The translations under genes and the position numbers were made by a program. Below are positions 36,517-47,794 of a DNA stretch of 64,000 nt, piece by piece. The notes under the pieces were generated by a model. That model ran no database searches, was not told the DNA's origin, and saw only the letters and a program-made list of their open reading frames with translations. This stretch comes from Ganoderma boninense (lineage: Eukaryota > Basidiomycota > Agaricomycetes > Polyporales > Polyporaceae): positions 915,967 through 979,966 of the forward strand of contig CM035315.1 of the NCBI GenBank assembly GCA_002900995.3. The letters run 5' to 3'. Position 1 is the first letter of the stretch. The number at the start of each line of letters is the position of its first letter.

Positions 36517-39500
36517 TGTCGCAGTGGGGGTGGGGTAGGTGGGGTGGGATTTTGCGGGGTCAGCAAGCGGTGCGGGTGCGGGGGAGAATGCAGCAGGAGG
36601 TATCGGGGAGGAGTGATATTAACGGAGGGCCGAGAGAGCGTTGGGGGAAGATGGAGAATGGGAGAAGGAGGGAATGGTGAAGAGGGGACAAGAACGAGCG
36701 GAGGACTGCAGAGCCCCTCAGACTTACAGTGCCTTGCATAATTGCGTGAACGCGCCGAAAAATCCCCCGCTGGCGCTTATACTTCGCCTACCAAATACGG
36801 ATGGATCACGGTCACATGCAACGCCAACGCGTGCCCCGCCGCCTGTGCACCTCTACAGGTTTTAACGACTGTTCCCCTGTCCCCCACCCTTGTCTACTTC
36901 CTGGAGGGCTCAGTGGCTCTCAACGGGTCTCCTAGTTTATTATTTGGGCCTCAGCTTGCTTCGGGAGCCCCCATGCCATCCGGGGGACATGTCACATGAA
37001 GGTCACCAACTCGCTTCTGAAGCTTCCCAGCGTCCTGATTTGGTAGGCAGCGCCTGCGGGAATTTTTCGGCGCGTTCACGCAATTATGCAAGGCACTGTA
37101 TAAAGATGAGGCGCGGAGAGAAGATGGACTGGACTGGACCCGTCCGAGAGGGTTCGTGACCCCAGGACGTTCTCCAGGTCATCTGCTGCCAGTCCAGCGG
37201 ATCGTGATCAACAACTCAGCAGCCTCGTCCTCTCACAGACCCCGAGCTCTGATTTGTCCGCCTCGGCGACGCGCTACGCTCTGGCAAATATCATTCGGCA
37301 GCGTCGCAGTCTCCTCGGACCGTCGTGCAGCGGAGACAGAGCAACGGGCATCCCACTCCAAAAGCACTCGTAGCGACAGGCACAGGATTGCTCCCATTTC
37401 GTGTCCAAATCAGCTCTCCGTTCCGACTCTTTCCTGCGTTGCCCCGCTTCATACCCTACTAGGCAACATCCGCTCACGTCCGTGCTCGTATCGCCGCACT
37501 TATCAAAATCATACGCAGCCCAAGGCGTGCTTGTGCGACAGGCGACATGCAACCGCCGCAGCGGCAGTCACCGACGGAACCACAGGGGAGGCAGAGGTCC
37601 GAGGAGGCTCACCTTTCGCTGCCCGCGTTCTCACCGCGTTCATATCTGCGCGTCGGTTTTCACGTGGGGGCACGTCTAGGGAATCTTGCAGGGAGCCAGC
37701 GGATTACTAGGATCGTCTAGAAACGGTATGGGCTTGATACGGGGGTGGGTGCAGCGATGAACGTGAATAGAGTCGGACGATTGCGGAAGGCGTCCCCCCG
37801 AGCTGGCCACGCGCAATTTTATAAGACAAACAGATGACTCACGACACCCCGGCCCATCGCATGACACTCGGCCTGTTTCACGCTGCACGGGGCGGCGCAC
37901 ACCCCACGCCATGAGAAGCAGCAGCAGCAACGGAAGCCCGCAATGGAGAGAGTCGACGGCTGCTTGGAACGGAAGACGCGATTCGCGGTGCGTCGTCTGA
38001 CTCGCTCGCAGCCCCCCCACCCAGCCCCCACCCCTAAACGAAACCCATGTTACGATCGCTGGCGGTCAGCTGAGGGCGGGTGTGTCGAGCGTGGTCAGAT
38101 TCGCGGTCGACGCAATAGATGATGGGGCGCGCTCGCACGACAGGCGAGAGCCCCTTGTTCCGGGGGAGATAATGAGCGACAAGGGTTCCGAGACCGGCCG
38201 GGCCTTCAGGCTTCGTGTTTCGACGTCCTCTCGACGCGCCTTGACTTGTTGTTAACGTCCTCCTGTCGACGGCGCACCCACGACGGCTCGCGCTCCACCC
38301 CTTCCTGAGTCCTGCCGGGCCTCCTCCAGAACCAGAGCTTGAGCCTAATAACTACCTACCCCTGCTCGAGGCCTGTGCCGACTCCCGGACAGAAGCAAAG
38401 AGATCACATACACGGTGGTGTCCCTGCCCGAGCGCATCGCAACCGATCATGACACTCTCCTTCAAACCATCTGCACGATGCGGTTGAACGTTGATTCACC
38501 CATTCACATCCGGCCGTAAAATCACCGCCTTGCCCTGGCCTCGACACGGGAAGCGACTGGAGGCGATTGGTGGAACCGAGAGAGCGTCTTGCGTCACGAG
38601 GAGCAGGCCGTAAGTCATGCATAGAGACGTGGAACGCTGGGGAATGTGACGGACAGGAGAGGCCGCGAGGACAGGACAAGGTCGAGTTTAAGTCTGTTCG
38701 AGGCTCGAGCCTCGCGGCGTGGTTCGTCGACCTCCATGCCGAGCTCGCTTCGCGCGGCATCCTCGACTCGGCAACCTCCGGACCTATTCAGGCAGTCTAA
38801 GCGCCCGCAGAATCGCAATTTACTAAACGCCTGCTCTTCATCATCACCCCCTTGGCCAATGGGGAAGCGTTTAATGCAACATTGCAGTCTGGAATATATA
38901 ATGCTTTAATAGATATGACCTGAAGGGGAGAATGTTCGCTGAAGTAAGTTGCAGCCATCAGGACCCTCTCCAACCCTTACTCACTCTCCGCCGTACTACT
39001 TACCTACACTGGCGGGCCTAGGAAGTGAAGGCCTGCGATCCCTACGAAGAGGCCGATAAGCTGGGCACAGCGTCTGGATGAAAAGCCGCTGGAGAGCTTC
39101 CCGGCATTTATGTGCATATGTCAGCTACCTGTCAACGGGAGACCCTTTGTTAGAAAGCCGCAGCAAGATAATCCGACTGCGGATTTGGCATAGAACCCTC
39201 TGCGTAGTCATCTGAACTACATAGCCTTGCAAATTGATAACTCGTTGGCGAGAACGTTAAGTATTCAGGAACCGGTCCGCAGATATGGGAGCCAGGCGCC
39301 GTTCAGCTCGAGCTTTATCAAGTTCAATGAACACCCCTCTCGAAGGTGTTTCTCTCCTAATCATTACATTGCCGCGCCGTGATGGAACGACACAACTCCG
39401 AGACATACAACAAGCAGATACTTGTCATTCAAGACAACTTCCAACGCGCAAGGCGCATGTGCTGCATAAATGGGTCTCCAGTCCGGCCCCATATGGCCTT

Positions 39501-40645
39501 CTCAGTTCGGAAATTGATTGGCAAGGCGCCATAACGTACATTGACATTGATTGGCCGACGATCTACATGCAACAGAAGTCTCAAATGAATAGGAAAGAGT
39601 ACTACACCTACTATCATGATAATAATAGGCAGTGTCCCTCGAGACCGCCCGCCTGACGTTGACATGAACGGCCGGAGGTGTGTCCGAGAACCCCGCGCCG
39701 ACGACAGTGCCTCCCTTGCGGCGGTCTCAGTCTGTTGACGGGCCGCACAGGCTGGATTTTACGGTATACTGGCTTACGATCAGACAAGATGCGTCCAACG
39801 TTTTCATCATCATCTGCGATGTTCCCACTACTGCCAGAGGAGCACAACTTGGGCCGCAATGTGTTGATCGGTGGCATCTGAAGACGCGTAGCGCAGAGAC
39901 TATTGGGCGGCAAGACTGCTGCGCGAGAGGATGAGTGGAGTGAGTGGTCGTCGAAGACAGAAATAGTGTGGGCATGGGATGTGTTGCAAGCGAGGACGGG
40001 AGAGCAGACGACGAGGAGCACAGCCCGGACGGGACGCTAGAGGCGATGACGTAAGCGTTTCCCATCGGCGCACGACCCATCGCTCCGCTGGCGATTGGTC
40101 TGAGGACGTCTTGCGATGGGACGCACGCGCACTGCGGACGGGGACCAAGACTGCGAGCGGACGGCGGCGAGGCTGGGCTTCCGGCGGATGCGCCGGTTGC
40201 TGACCTGGATTTCTAATTGCGCTCGTAAGTCTGTGTGAGTGTCTGACAGAACGGCAGTCTCACCCTCTGTCCCCCGCAGGCGTGGCGCGGCGCCCTCGTC
40301 CTTGTCTCCCCAAGGGCCGTCTTGTCGACGTCGACGTCCATCCCCATCCATCCTGCACTGCTTCCGCTCTCCCATCCTCCATTTTGCTTATAGCCTCTAT
40401 GCCCCCTCGATCTCGACGCTCCCCTCTGCACCTCGCATAAGCACAAGCATTCGGTTTGTCCACCCGCCCTGGCGCCCATCCCAAACACCTCCTGAGTCCC
40501 ACCTCCCGATTCAGATTCCCCATCCGCCCGCACTCCAAACGCACGCACAGGAGTCCTTGTATCCAGCGCGCCGCAGTCGCCCGTCGCCCTACGCCGAACT
40601 TGAACGCGAACCCGCCCACTGAAGCGTGAAGACCAGCTAGCCAGG
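36517..40645. other. Gene-poor 4.1 kb
   Basis: Many overlapping short ORFs in GC-rich sequence, none with motifs or splice structure that I can support. It includes the promoter regions of the malic enzyme gene (minus) and of the membrane-protein gene at 40646 (plus). Confidence 0.4.
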
Positions 40646-41706
40646 ATGTCGTCGACGACGAGCACTCCGTTCTTCAATCCCTCCTTCACGCCGTCGTTCT
40701 CGTTCATGCCGACGTTCACGGGGCCTCCCCCGTCCCCGACCAACGGCTTCTCCTCCATCTTCCAGTCCCCAGGCGGCCCCCCGCTCATCCTCGTCTTCAT
40801 CGCCGCCGGCCTCCTGCTCGGCGCGTTCCTCGGCGTCCTCCTCATGCGCCGCATGCGCCCGCCCCGCATCCCCCAGCGCGGCATCGGCGCGACGGCCTTC
40901 CTCGCTGGCGTCAACCAGCCGCCTCTAGGGGAGAAGCCCAAGCTGCTCGACATCCACATCCTGCCTCCCCCCGCCACGGGGATCGATGGACGTGCGGAGT
41001 ACGGAACGGGGAAGGAAAAGCTGGCAGTGGGAGAGTACGGCGCGTGGGGCAGCGTATCGGTGAGTACACTTCCAGCCCCTTCTCACATACTCTCCCCCTA
41101 CGGCGTCCCCATCCTACCATGTGCGGCGGCGCCTCCGAGTCCGAGTCCCGTTCAGCCCAATACTACTTACCACTAAGTAGTGGCGTATGGATGTACTTGT
41201 GGCAGCCGTTGCATGTAAGTAGGATGCTGGGGCGGCCGCCGGACTGACACCGTCTCGTTATCTCTGCTCTTATAAAGCCCTTCGCCGCGGTGTACCTCGT
41301 CCCCGCATCCCCGTCCGCCGACCGGCCGCGGCCAGCTTCCCTCTCCGCCCAATCGCCGTCCGGAAGCCGCAGCCGGCGGAGCCCCCTCGCCCGACTCGCA
41401 GCACGCATCCCCTGGGCGGACGCCCGGTGGCGCACCGGCGCGCACGAGCTCTCGCCGCTCGCGAGTGCGCAGCCCGAGAAGCGCGAGGTGCAGCTCGCGG
41501 TCACGGTGTCGATGCCGTCGCCGCGGCACCCGTCGTTCCTCCCTCCTCTGCCCAAGTCGGGCTATTCGCACGACGGCCACGCACAGGACGAAGAAAACGC
41601 GATGCCCGACTGCTGCATCGGCACCGCCGTCGTCGCGTACTGCCACGACCCGAATGTTAACGTTTCCTCCCCTCCTGCACCACCGCCGCCACCACCACGT
41701 ATGTAG
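40646..41706 (+). CDS. Single-pass membrane protein, unrecognised
   Basis: Two exons, 40646-41059 and 41278-41706, about 280 aa; the 218-bp intron has GTGAGT and AAAG ends and keeps phase. The N-terminus (about 45 residues) is Ser/Pro/Phe-rich with no signal peptide. A single hydrophobic helix follows (PPLILVFIAAGLLLGAFLGV), with a basic MRRMRPPR stop-transfer motif. The tail is Pro/Ser-rich and contains HPSFLPPLPKSGY and a late CC pair. This fits a type III membrane protein with a long disordered cytosolic tail; such proteins are frequent and uncharacterised in Agaricomycetes. The intron is long enough to hide a small middle exon. Confidence 0.6.
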
Positions 41707-43932
41707 TCCCGATATCTCAACTCCTTCGGACGCGTATGTATTATAGTGTATATATGCTGCACCCACGCCCGCTAACGCCGTGCAGCCGGACACCCACACC
41801 CACGAACATGCCCACGAACACTCACGCACACCCGTCCGCCACCCACACGTTCAAGAATCAACACCCATTCCTCTAATTCATTCGCACATACACACGACGG
41901 ATACCCGGACGGCTGTGTCCGCCCGTGATTTCCAGCACAGCAGATCCCGCAAAGCACACCGCGTTCCCGCCTAATCCCGCGTTCCCGCATCATATCCCGG
42001 GCCCCGGCGCCCCACGACTACAAATGCGAGCTCCATGTGGGATCTGCATGTACACATACGGGTCCTCGGGCGCGCCGCGATGGCCACGATCGCTGCGCAC
42101 GAGAGCTGGCGGCTCACCGTCCTACCAGTAGCCACGACCGCAGCCGCAACTGCAGGACGACGGGTTCCCTCCAGCGAGCTCTCACCCGGCACCGCGGACC
42201 GCGTTTCGTCGACGTCGAGCATTAATGTGAATCTTCAGTAGTAGGCCAACGTCACGACGCCACGGCTCGCTGTCGCTGTCGCTGTGCGGTGTGACCGGCC
42301 ATGCATCATGCATCACGCACTGTGGTTTGTGAGCACTCGGCCGGGCTATTCGTGGCGCCCGGTTGCGCGGCGGAGCTCTTCCGTGCTCCTAAGCAATGCA
42401 CCAGGACCTTCAGGCTTCCGTGTATTTACCTGAGGACGTGCAGCGCATTGGCTTCCGTTTCTTCCCGTCCGTTATCCACGTCCTCGCGCGACTTACTTAT
42501 CAGCATGCGATCGTGGATGGTGGATAAGAATTACTTAGCAAGATGGAACGCCAGCGGCCACAGTGACACTTACAGTCGGTCAACGTTGCTTCCCAGTCGA
42601 CGCCGATCTCGTACTTGTATACCGTACACAGATTGGGGGACCGTTCGTTCGCCTCGCTCGCTGATTGACTCTGGACTCGACGATGCTGTATCATTATAGA
42701 CACAACATGCGGACACATATTGTACTTTTCTTTCTTTTGAGCTTCAATGTTTCACTTCACATACTCAACGAGTCAACGTTGGCATGGATCGAGGTCATGA
42801 CAAAAATCCCCTTATCATGACATGACATCCGTATCCATCGACGCGACGAGAACCCGATTAAATTAAGTATTATAGTCTTGCGCCCAGACCATCGATTAAG
42901 TATATCAGGCTATTAGCGCCGTCGGCCCAGCCACCGCCGAGTCAAAACGGCTGAAACTTCCTGAAACGAAACGCTCTGATTGGCCACATTTCCAGACGTC
43001 CCACACATTGTCTGTTCCTGCAACTTATCACCCCCCGGCACACAGCCAAGCCATAATAAACGCTGTTGAAGCTGTTTCATCCAATCAAGAGGAGGGAGGA
43101 TCGAGAAATCGCAGCCATGTCATTGAACTCGCCCGCGCCTACTTATCGTAAGTACTGTAAATCTGTAGCGCGATGACGATGATGCCTGATAATGCAGCTA
43201 GATTCAGCGCACTGGTACCATGAGCCCCACCGAGAGACGAGAGACCCCGCCTCCGCAAAACAAGTCTGCGGAGGGACGTCGGGGGCAGAGCGTCATGGAG
43301 GGTGGGAGCTGCCCGCGCCTACGATCTAAGCAGGACGGGTATAATCAAACATACGACGGAAAAGGCAAAAAAGAAAGAAGGATAGGAGAGGAGAAGCAAC
43401 GGATGGCATATCCAGAGCAGGCAGTGATTGAGATGCTGGGGTCGGTAGCACGAATGCGAAGTTTTGAACGGTAGAATTTTGCGACTTGGTAGAATACGCT
43501 GTCGAGACCGGGAACCACGGGAGCATCGAGCGGACGAGAGGGCGGGTCGGTGGGAGAGAAGGGCCAAAAAAACAAAAGTGAGACCCTTGCCAACGGAGCA
43601 CAATAGGACCACTCACCCTACAACCGTTGGCGGCAGCGGAGCTTGTGCGCCCCCTGCATGCAGAGTCTACATTAGACATTCTCGCTACAAACTAACTGGG
43701 GTACTCCCTAGCTCCCTGGGCGCGTGCTTCACATATCATCATATCTTCTGCGACGACGACCGACGACCGACTTGCGAAATGCAGTTTCGAGAGAACACGT
43801 GCATAGCGAAAAGCAAAAAAAAGAGAAAAAGCATGTACCAAAGAAAATCGGGACCGAGATCGGAATACCTGCGGTGCACATATATCTCAACACGACCTCG
43901 AACATACCTGACGGCCGACTACGAACGATCTC
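41707..43932. other. No gene seen
   Basis: Only short overlapping ORFs. The part from about 42.7 to 43.1 kb is AT-richer than its surroundings. No motif or splice structure supported. Confidence 0.45.
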
Positions 43933-46900
43933 TTAGTCGGCCTCGTCATCGCTGACGATGATGATCATCTCGCGGGCGGTCTCAGGCCACCGGAACATCG
44001 AGATCGACATCGCGGTACCGGTGGGCGGAGACGTCCGCCGCTTTTGCGAAACGTTGGATCCGGGCGTTGGTGTAGGGATGGGGGTGCCAGAAGGGGTCGG
44101 GACTGGAGTGACCGACGGCGTGCGCGAGAACGGCACTGGCGTCGGGGTGGCGGATAACGATGACGACGACGACGAAGCGGAGGTGGACGGCGTTGTCGAT
44201 GGGGTAACCGCGAGCGCGAACCCCGAATCGATCTCGCGCTTCAGCGCGTCGGCAGCTCTGCGAAAGAAAGGGGACGGAGTGGAAGGTCTCAGCCGCAAGC
44301 ATCATGGGGACCGTGTTTGCCAGAGAAAACCACAACTACGAGCAGCTGTCTGTGAGCGACGTGAGCGGAACAGAGGACTCACTTAGTCTTCGACTTGAGC
44401 ATGCGCATCAAGAGGCTCTTCTCTTCCTTGTTCTTCGCCGCGGCGATCTTGTCTATCAGTGAGGAGCTCCCCGCAACAAGCTCCAGCCACTTCTTCTGCT
44501 TCGCCTGCTTCTGCTCGTCCGTGAGCGGGATGCGTGCGGGGGGCGGTTGCATCATAGCGACATTGGAAGTTGGAACCGGGGCAACAATCGGGATAGCGTT
44601 TGGTCGGTGCATAGGCCTAGGCGGGAGCAACTGCACAGAAGCGAGCATGGTGGTAGACGACGTCGTCGATGGTTGTGGTGGCGTTGAAGACGATGACGAC
44701 GCAGAGACGGTCTGGATGGACTCCGTGATGAAAGAAACAGCAAGGTCGTCCAGCGTAACGGCAGTGGACTCGGTCTTAACCACAACGTCCGCCTCCTCGA
44801 CGGGATCAGAATCGACCACAATTGCGTCACCGCTCGCCGAGGCGACGTCCACATCAACTCCACCGATATGTGGCGATTCGACAGGCGTCGGCGGCTCAGG
44901 TGATTCGGAGCTGCCGCTGCTAGACATCAGGATGGGACGCGAGCTCAGCGCGTTCTCCCGCAGAGCGAGCTGCGCCTTGGTCCGCGCGATCGCTTCTTCA
45001 AGTTTCCGTCGACGTGCATCCTTCACCACTTGCCCGGCCTGAACAGCGTCGTCGTCTGCTGGCGGTGGAGGAGTAGGGTCCGCAGACGTGGGCGTGGAGT
45101 CTGCCTCAGAAGGTCGTGATGGCCGCGGTGGGGGTGAACGCTCGGGAACAAGAGGCACATGAGGTCCCTGGATGGGACTGGACATTTCCATGTCTTCATC
45201 CTCGACGTCGACCTCCATGTCTTCCTCCACGATGCCTCCATCCTCACTCTCCACTTTTACGACCCCAACCTTGACCTCGACCTGACCTTCGCTGGTGACG
45301 GCAGAGGTAGTGCTCTGGACAGGTGGTGGAGGCGCCTTCTCCTCTTCCCCATCCGAGTCAAGCTCCATCGCTTCTTCTTCCGCCTCTGTTTTCGGAGGTA
45401 CAGGAGGGGGAGGTTGAGAGATCTTCTCGAGCACAGGGCGAAGAGCTGTCGCCGCCGCGATTATTGCAGCCACATCAGAAGGAGTAGGGATAGTCGCATC
45501 CTTGGCAGGGCCTGGCGGTAAGCGAGGTAGTGACTGGTGGGTGGGAAGAGGTAGGGGCGGCGCCGGAGGTGGTACAGGCGGAGGTGGGCGAACAGGAAGC
45601 GGCGCACGGACAGGCGCAGGCACAGACGAAACGGGCAGGGCGAACCGCTGCTCCGGCTGCGCCTTCGTCTTGCCTTTGTTCTTCTTTTTCTTCTTCGCCT
45701 TCGTCTCCACCACCTCCGTAACCTCACCCTCCTCAATCTCGCCTTCCTCGATCTCCTTTGGCCTGTAATCTGGCGCCTTTCACCCCGATATATCGGTACG
45801 CGCGGATGTGCTCCTTGCCATCGCCACGCAGTCGCATGCTAGTGAACGCCGCCTCCGCCGCGGCAAGGCTGCCCCACTCGACGAGGGCTTTCCCTACCTT
45901 GATGTCGATAGAGACGCGGAGTGCGTTTCCGTAGCGCTTCGCCCATGGCCGGACGAACTGGGCGTTGCGAAACTTCTTGGGGATCTGCGCGAGGACGATC
46001 GTGTGTGCGGGGATCGGAGGCGCCACTTTCGCCGGGGGCGGTGGCTCGAGGTGGGGCATGGTGAGGTCGAAGTGGCCGAAGTTGCCCTTGTCGTCGGGGA
46101 TGCCGATCATGCGCTTCAGGGTCTCAGGCGCAGGTACGACGGGCTTGACGGGAAGTTCAGCGTAGGATGAACGCCCAATGCCTTGCCCCCGGGTTGGTGG
46201 ATGCGAAGACTGCGACGGCATAGGCGGAGACGGGGGTCGAGGAGGGCCTGGGGCGCGAGCACTCGCGGAAGTGGATGAAGGGCCGTTGGAGAGGGCGAGA
46301 AGGGATGCGGAAAGGGCCTCGAGTTGACGGAGCCTTTCACTGAGATTAGAGTCAAAGGGTCCTTCTAGGCCATTTGCCACTGGTGAGGACAACGCGGACT
46401 CGGATCTCGATTCAAGATGAGGAGCCACCGAGGAGACAGAAGCAAGGTCTGGGGAGGATGCGACGGTTGTGGGTGGAGGTGAAGGCAGGCGTGGGGGATA
46501 CGAAAGGGGCTCTGGTTGGAACATGGGAGGAGTGTATGGCGGGAACCAAGGTACGGCGTAAGGCGAGAGTGTCGATGGTCGCTCCCCTACGTTCCACAGA
46601 GGCCCATCAGTTGGATGATATTCGTCCATAGGCGAGAAGGGGAAGGTTGCAGCCATTTGGTAGGGATCCATCGGCTGGTAGCCTTGATATGTATCATAGG
46701 GCAAATGCATGATGGGCGGCATTGTCATGTAGCCATCTGGGTGGGACATTCGCGACCAGTCGTGACCGGAGTTATTTACGACGCTGCGGTGAGGCCCCTT
46801 ACTGGAACCTCCTGTGGTCGAGGAGGCTTGATTGCGTTCATTCTGTTGCGCTTGCCGTTCCTTGCGCTGTTTCTTTTTCTTCTGCTTGCTGCTTAAGTTG

Positions 46901-47298
46901 TCAGCGGGGAGTTGAAGATGTGGAGCTTGGATTGAGTCCCGCATATCTATCCATTTGCGCTTCTGTCCCAATACAGGGGATGTCGGAGTGGCAGGTGCTA
47001 TCCCGGGAAAGAATTTCATAGAGGCACCAGTCAGTGAAGCATCTGACACGCACCTAGAGACGCCGGTGGTGGAGAGGGGGCATTGGGAGGGTATGGAGTG
47101 TTATTGCCGTACGGCGGAGAGTTGTAGGATGAGCTTGATGAAGAGTCGGTAAGCCTTGAGGGCAGGATGTCAGTGGGATGAGTGGTGCCATGAGCGGTGT
47201 GCGACGTACCGGCTCAGCTCGTTCTCCACAAATGCTGCATCCTCCTCGTCTGAAACTACAATGGGCTCTGAAAAAGACCCGATACCATGGACTGCCAT
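43933..47298 (-). CDS. Large RRM-like RNA-binding protein, one apparent frameshift
   Basis: Four exons on minus: 47298-47210, 47154-47054, 46997-44383 and 44257-43933, about 1042 aa after correcting one base. The start ATG opens a short exon (MAVHGIGSFSEP) whose splice phases lead cleanly into the long exon. Middle: a Lys-rich KQKKKKQRKERQ stretch, Pro/Tyr-rich sequence, then an RRM-like fold beginning HTIVLAQIPKKFR with AALVEWGS-type core and ending near KEHIRAYRYIG. After it comes an EIEEGEIEEGE acidic motif, a Lys-rich nuclear signal (KAKKKKKNKGK), long Pro/Ser/Glu-rich disorder and a coiled KQAKQKKWLELV tail. One extra base near 45765 (GGCGCC where GGCCC would fit) breaks frame between the RRM and the EEGE motif. 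Probable role: nuclear RNA binding; partner unknown. Confidence 0.7.
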
Positions 47299-47794
47299 CG
47301 TATTTCGAAGAACTCCTTGGAAAGCAGACGAAACAAAAAAGGGGTCCGGCGCCACGTTGGGGGGCGAATGCGCAGGTCGAATTAGTGGTGATGGCGTACA
47401 GCGACGACTGGAAGGATACAAGACGATGATCAGGATAGATGCGGAGTGAGGATGCGCATCGAGGGCCTTGGCGGATGCGCTGAGGATGGACGTCGAGGAT
47501 GATGGGAGCAACAGCGAATACCCCCGCCTTTAAGCGCGGGATGCCCTTGACGCTTCGGCATTTCCCGGCAGTCCGAGGTGCATCTCGACCACACCTCCCA
47601 CTGGGGGCAGCGGAAGCACCATCAGATCTGCCCCTTTTACATGAAGCATCGCAGCACCAAATGCATGACCAGTCGCCGAGAGAACCATCGTAGTTACAAC
47701 GTAAAGGTGTGTCGTGAGCATCTCATCCCTACGGTATACTATATTTAATAAACAAGTTCCACCCAGAGACTCGGACGGCACAGGGTATCATGTT
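47299..47794. other. Intergenic, between RRM-like and S41 genes
   Basis: Both neighbours are on minus, so this holds the 5' region of the RRM-like gene and the 3' end of the S41 gene. Nothing else seen. Confidence 0.5.

Noticed and set aside
47040..47056. A frameshift in the RRM-like gene near its N-terminus
   Set aside because: The apparent break is explained by a normal intron (46998-47053, GTGCGT to GATAG), which restores phase exactly.
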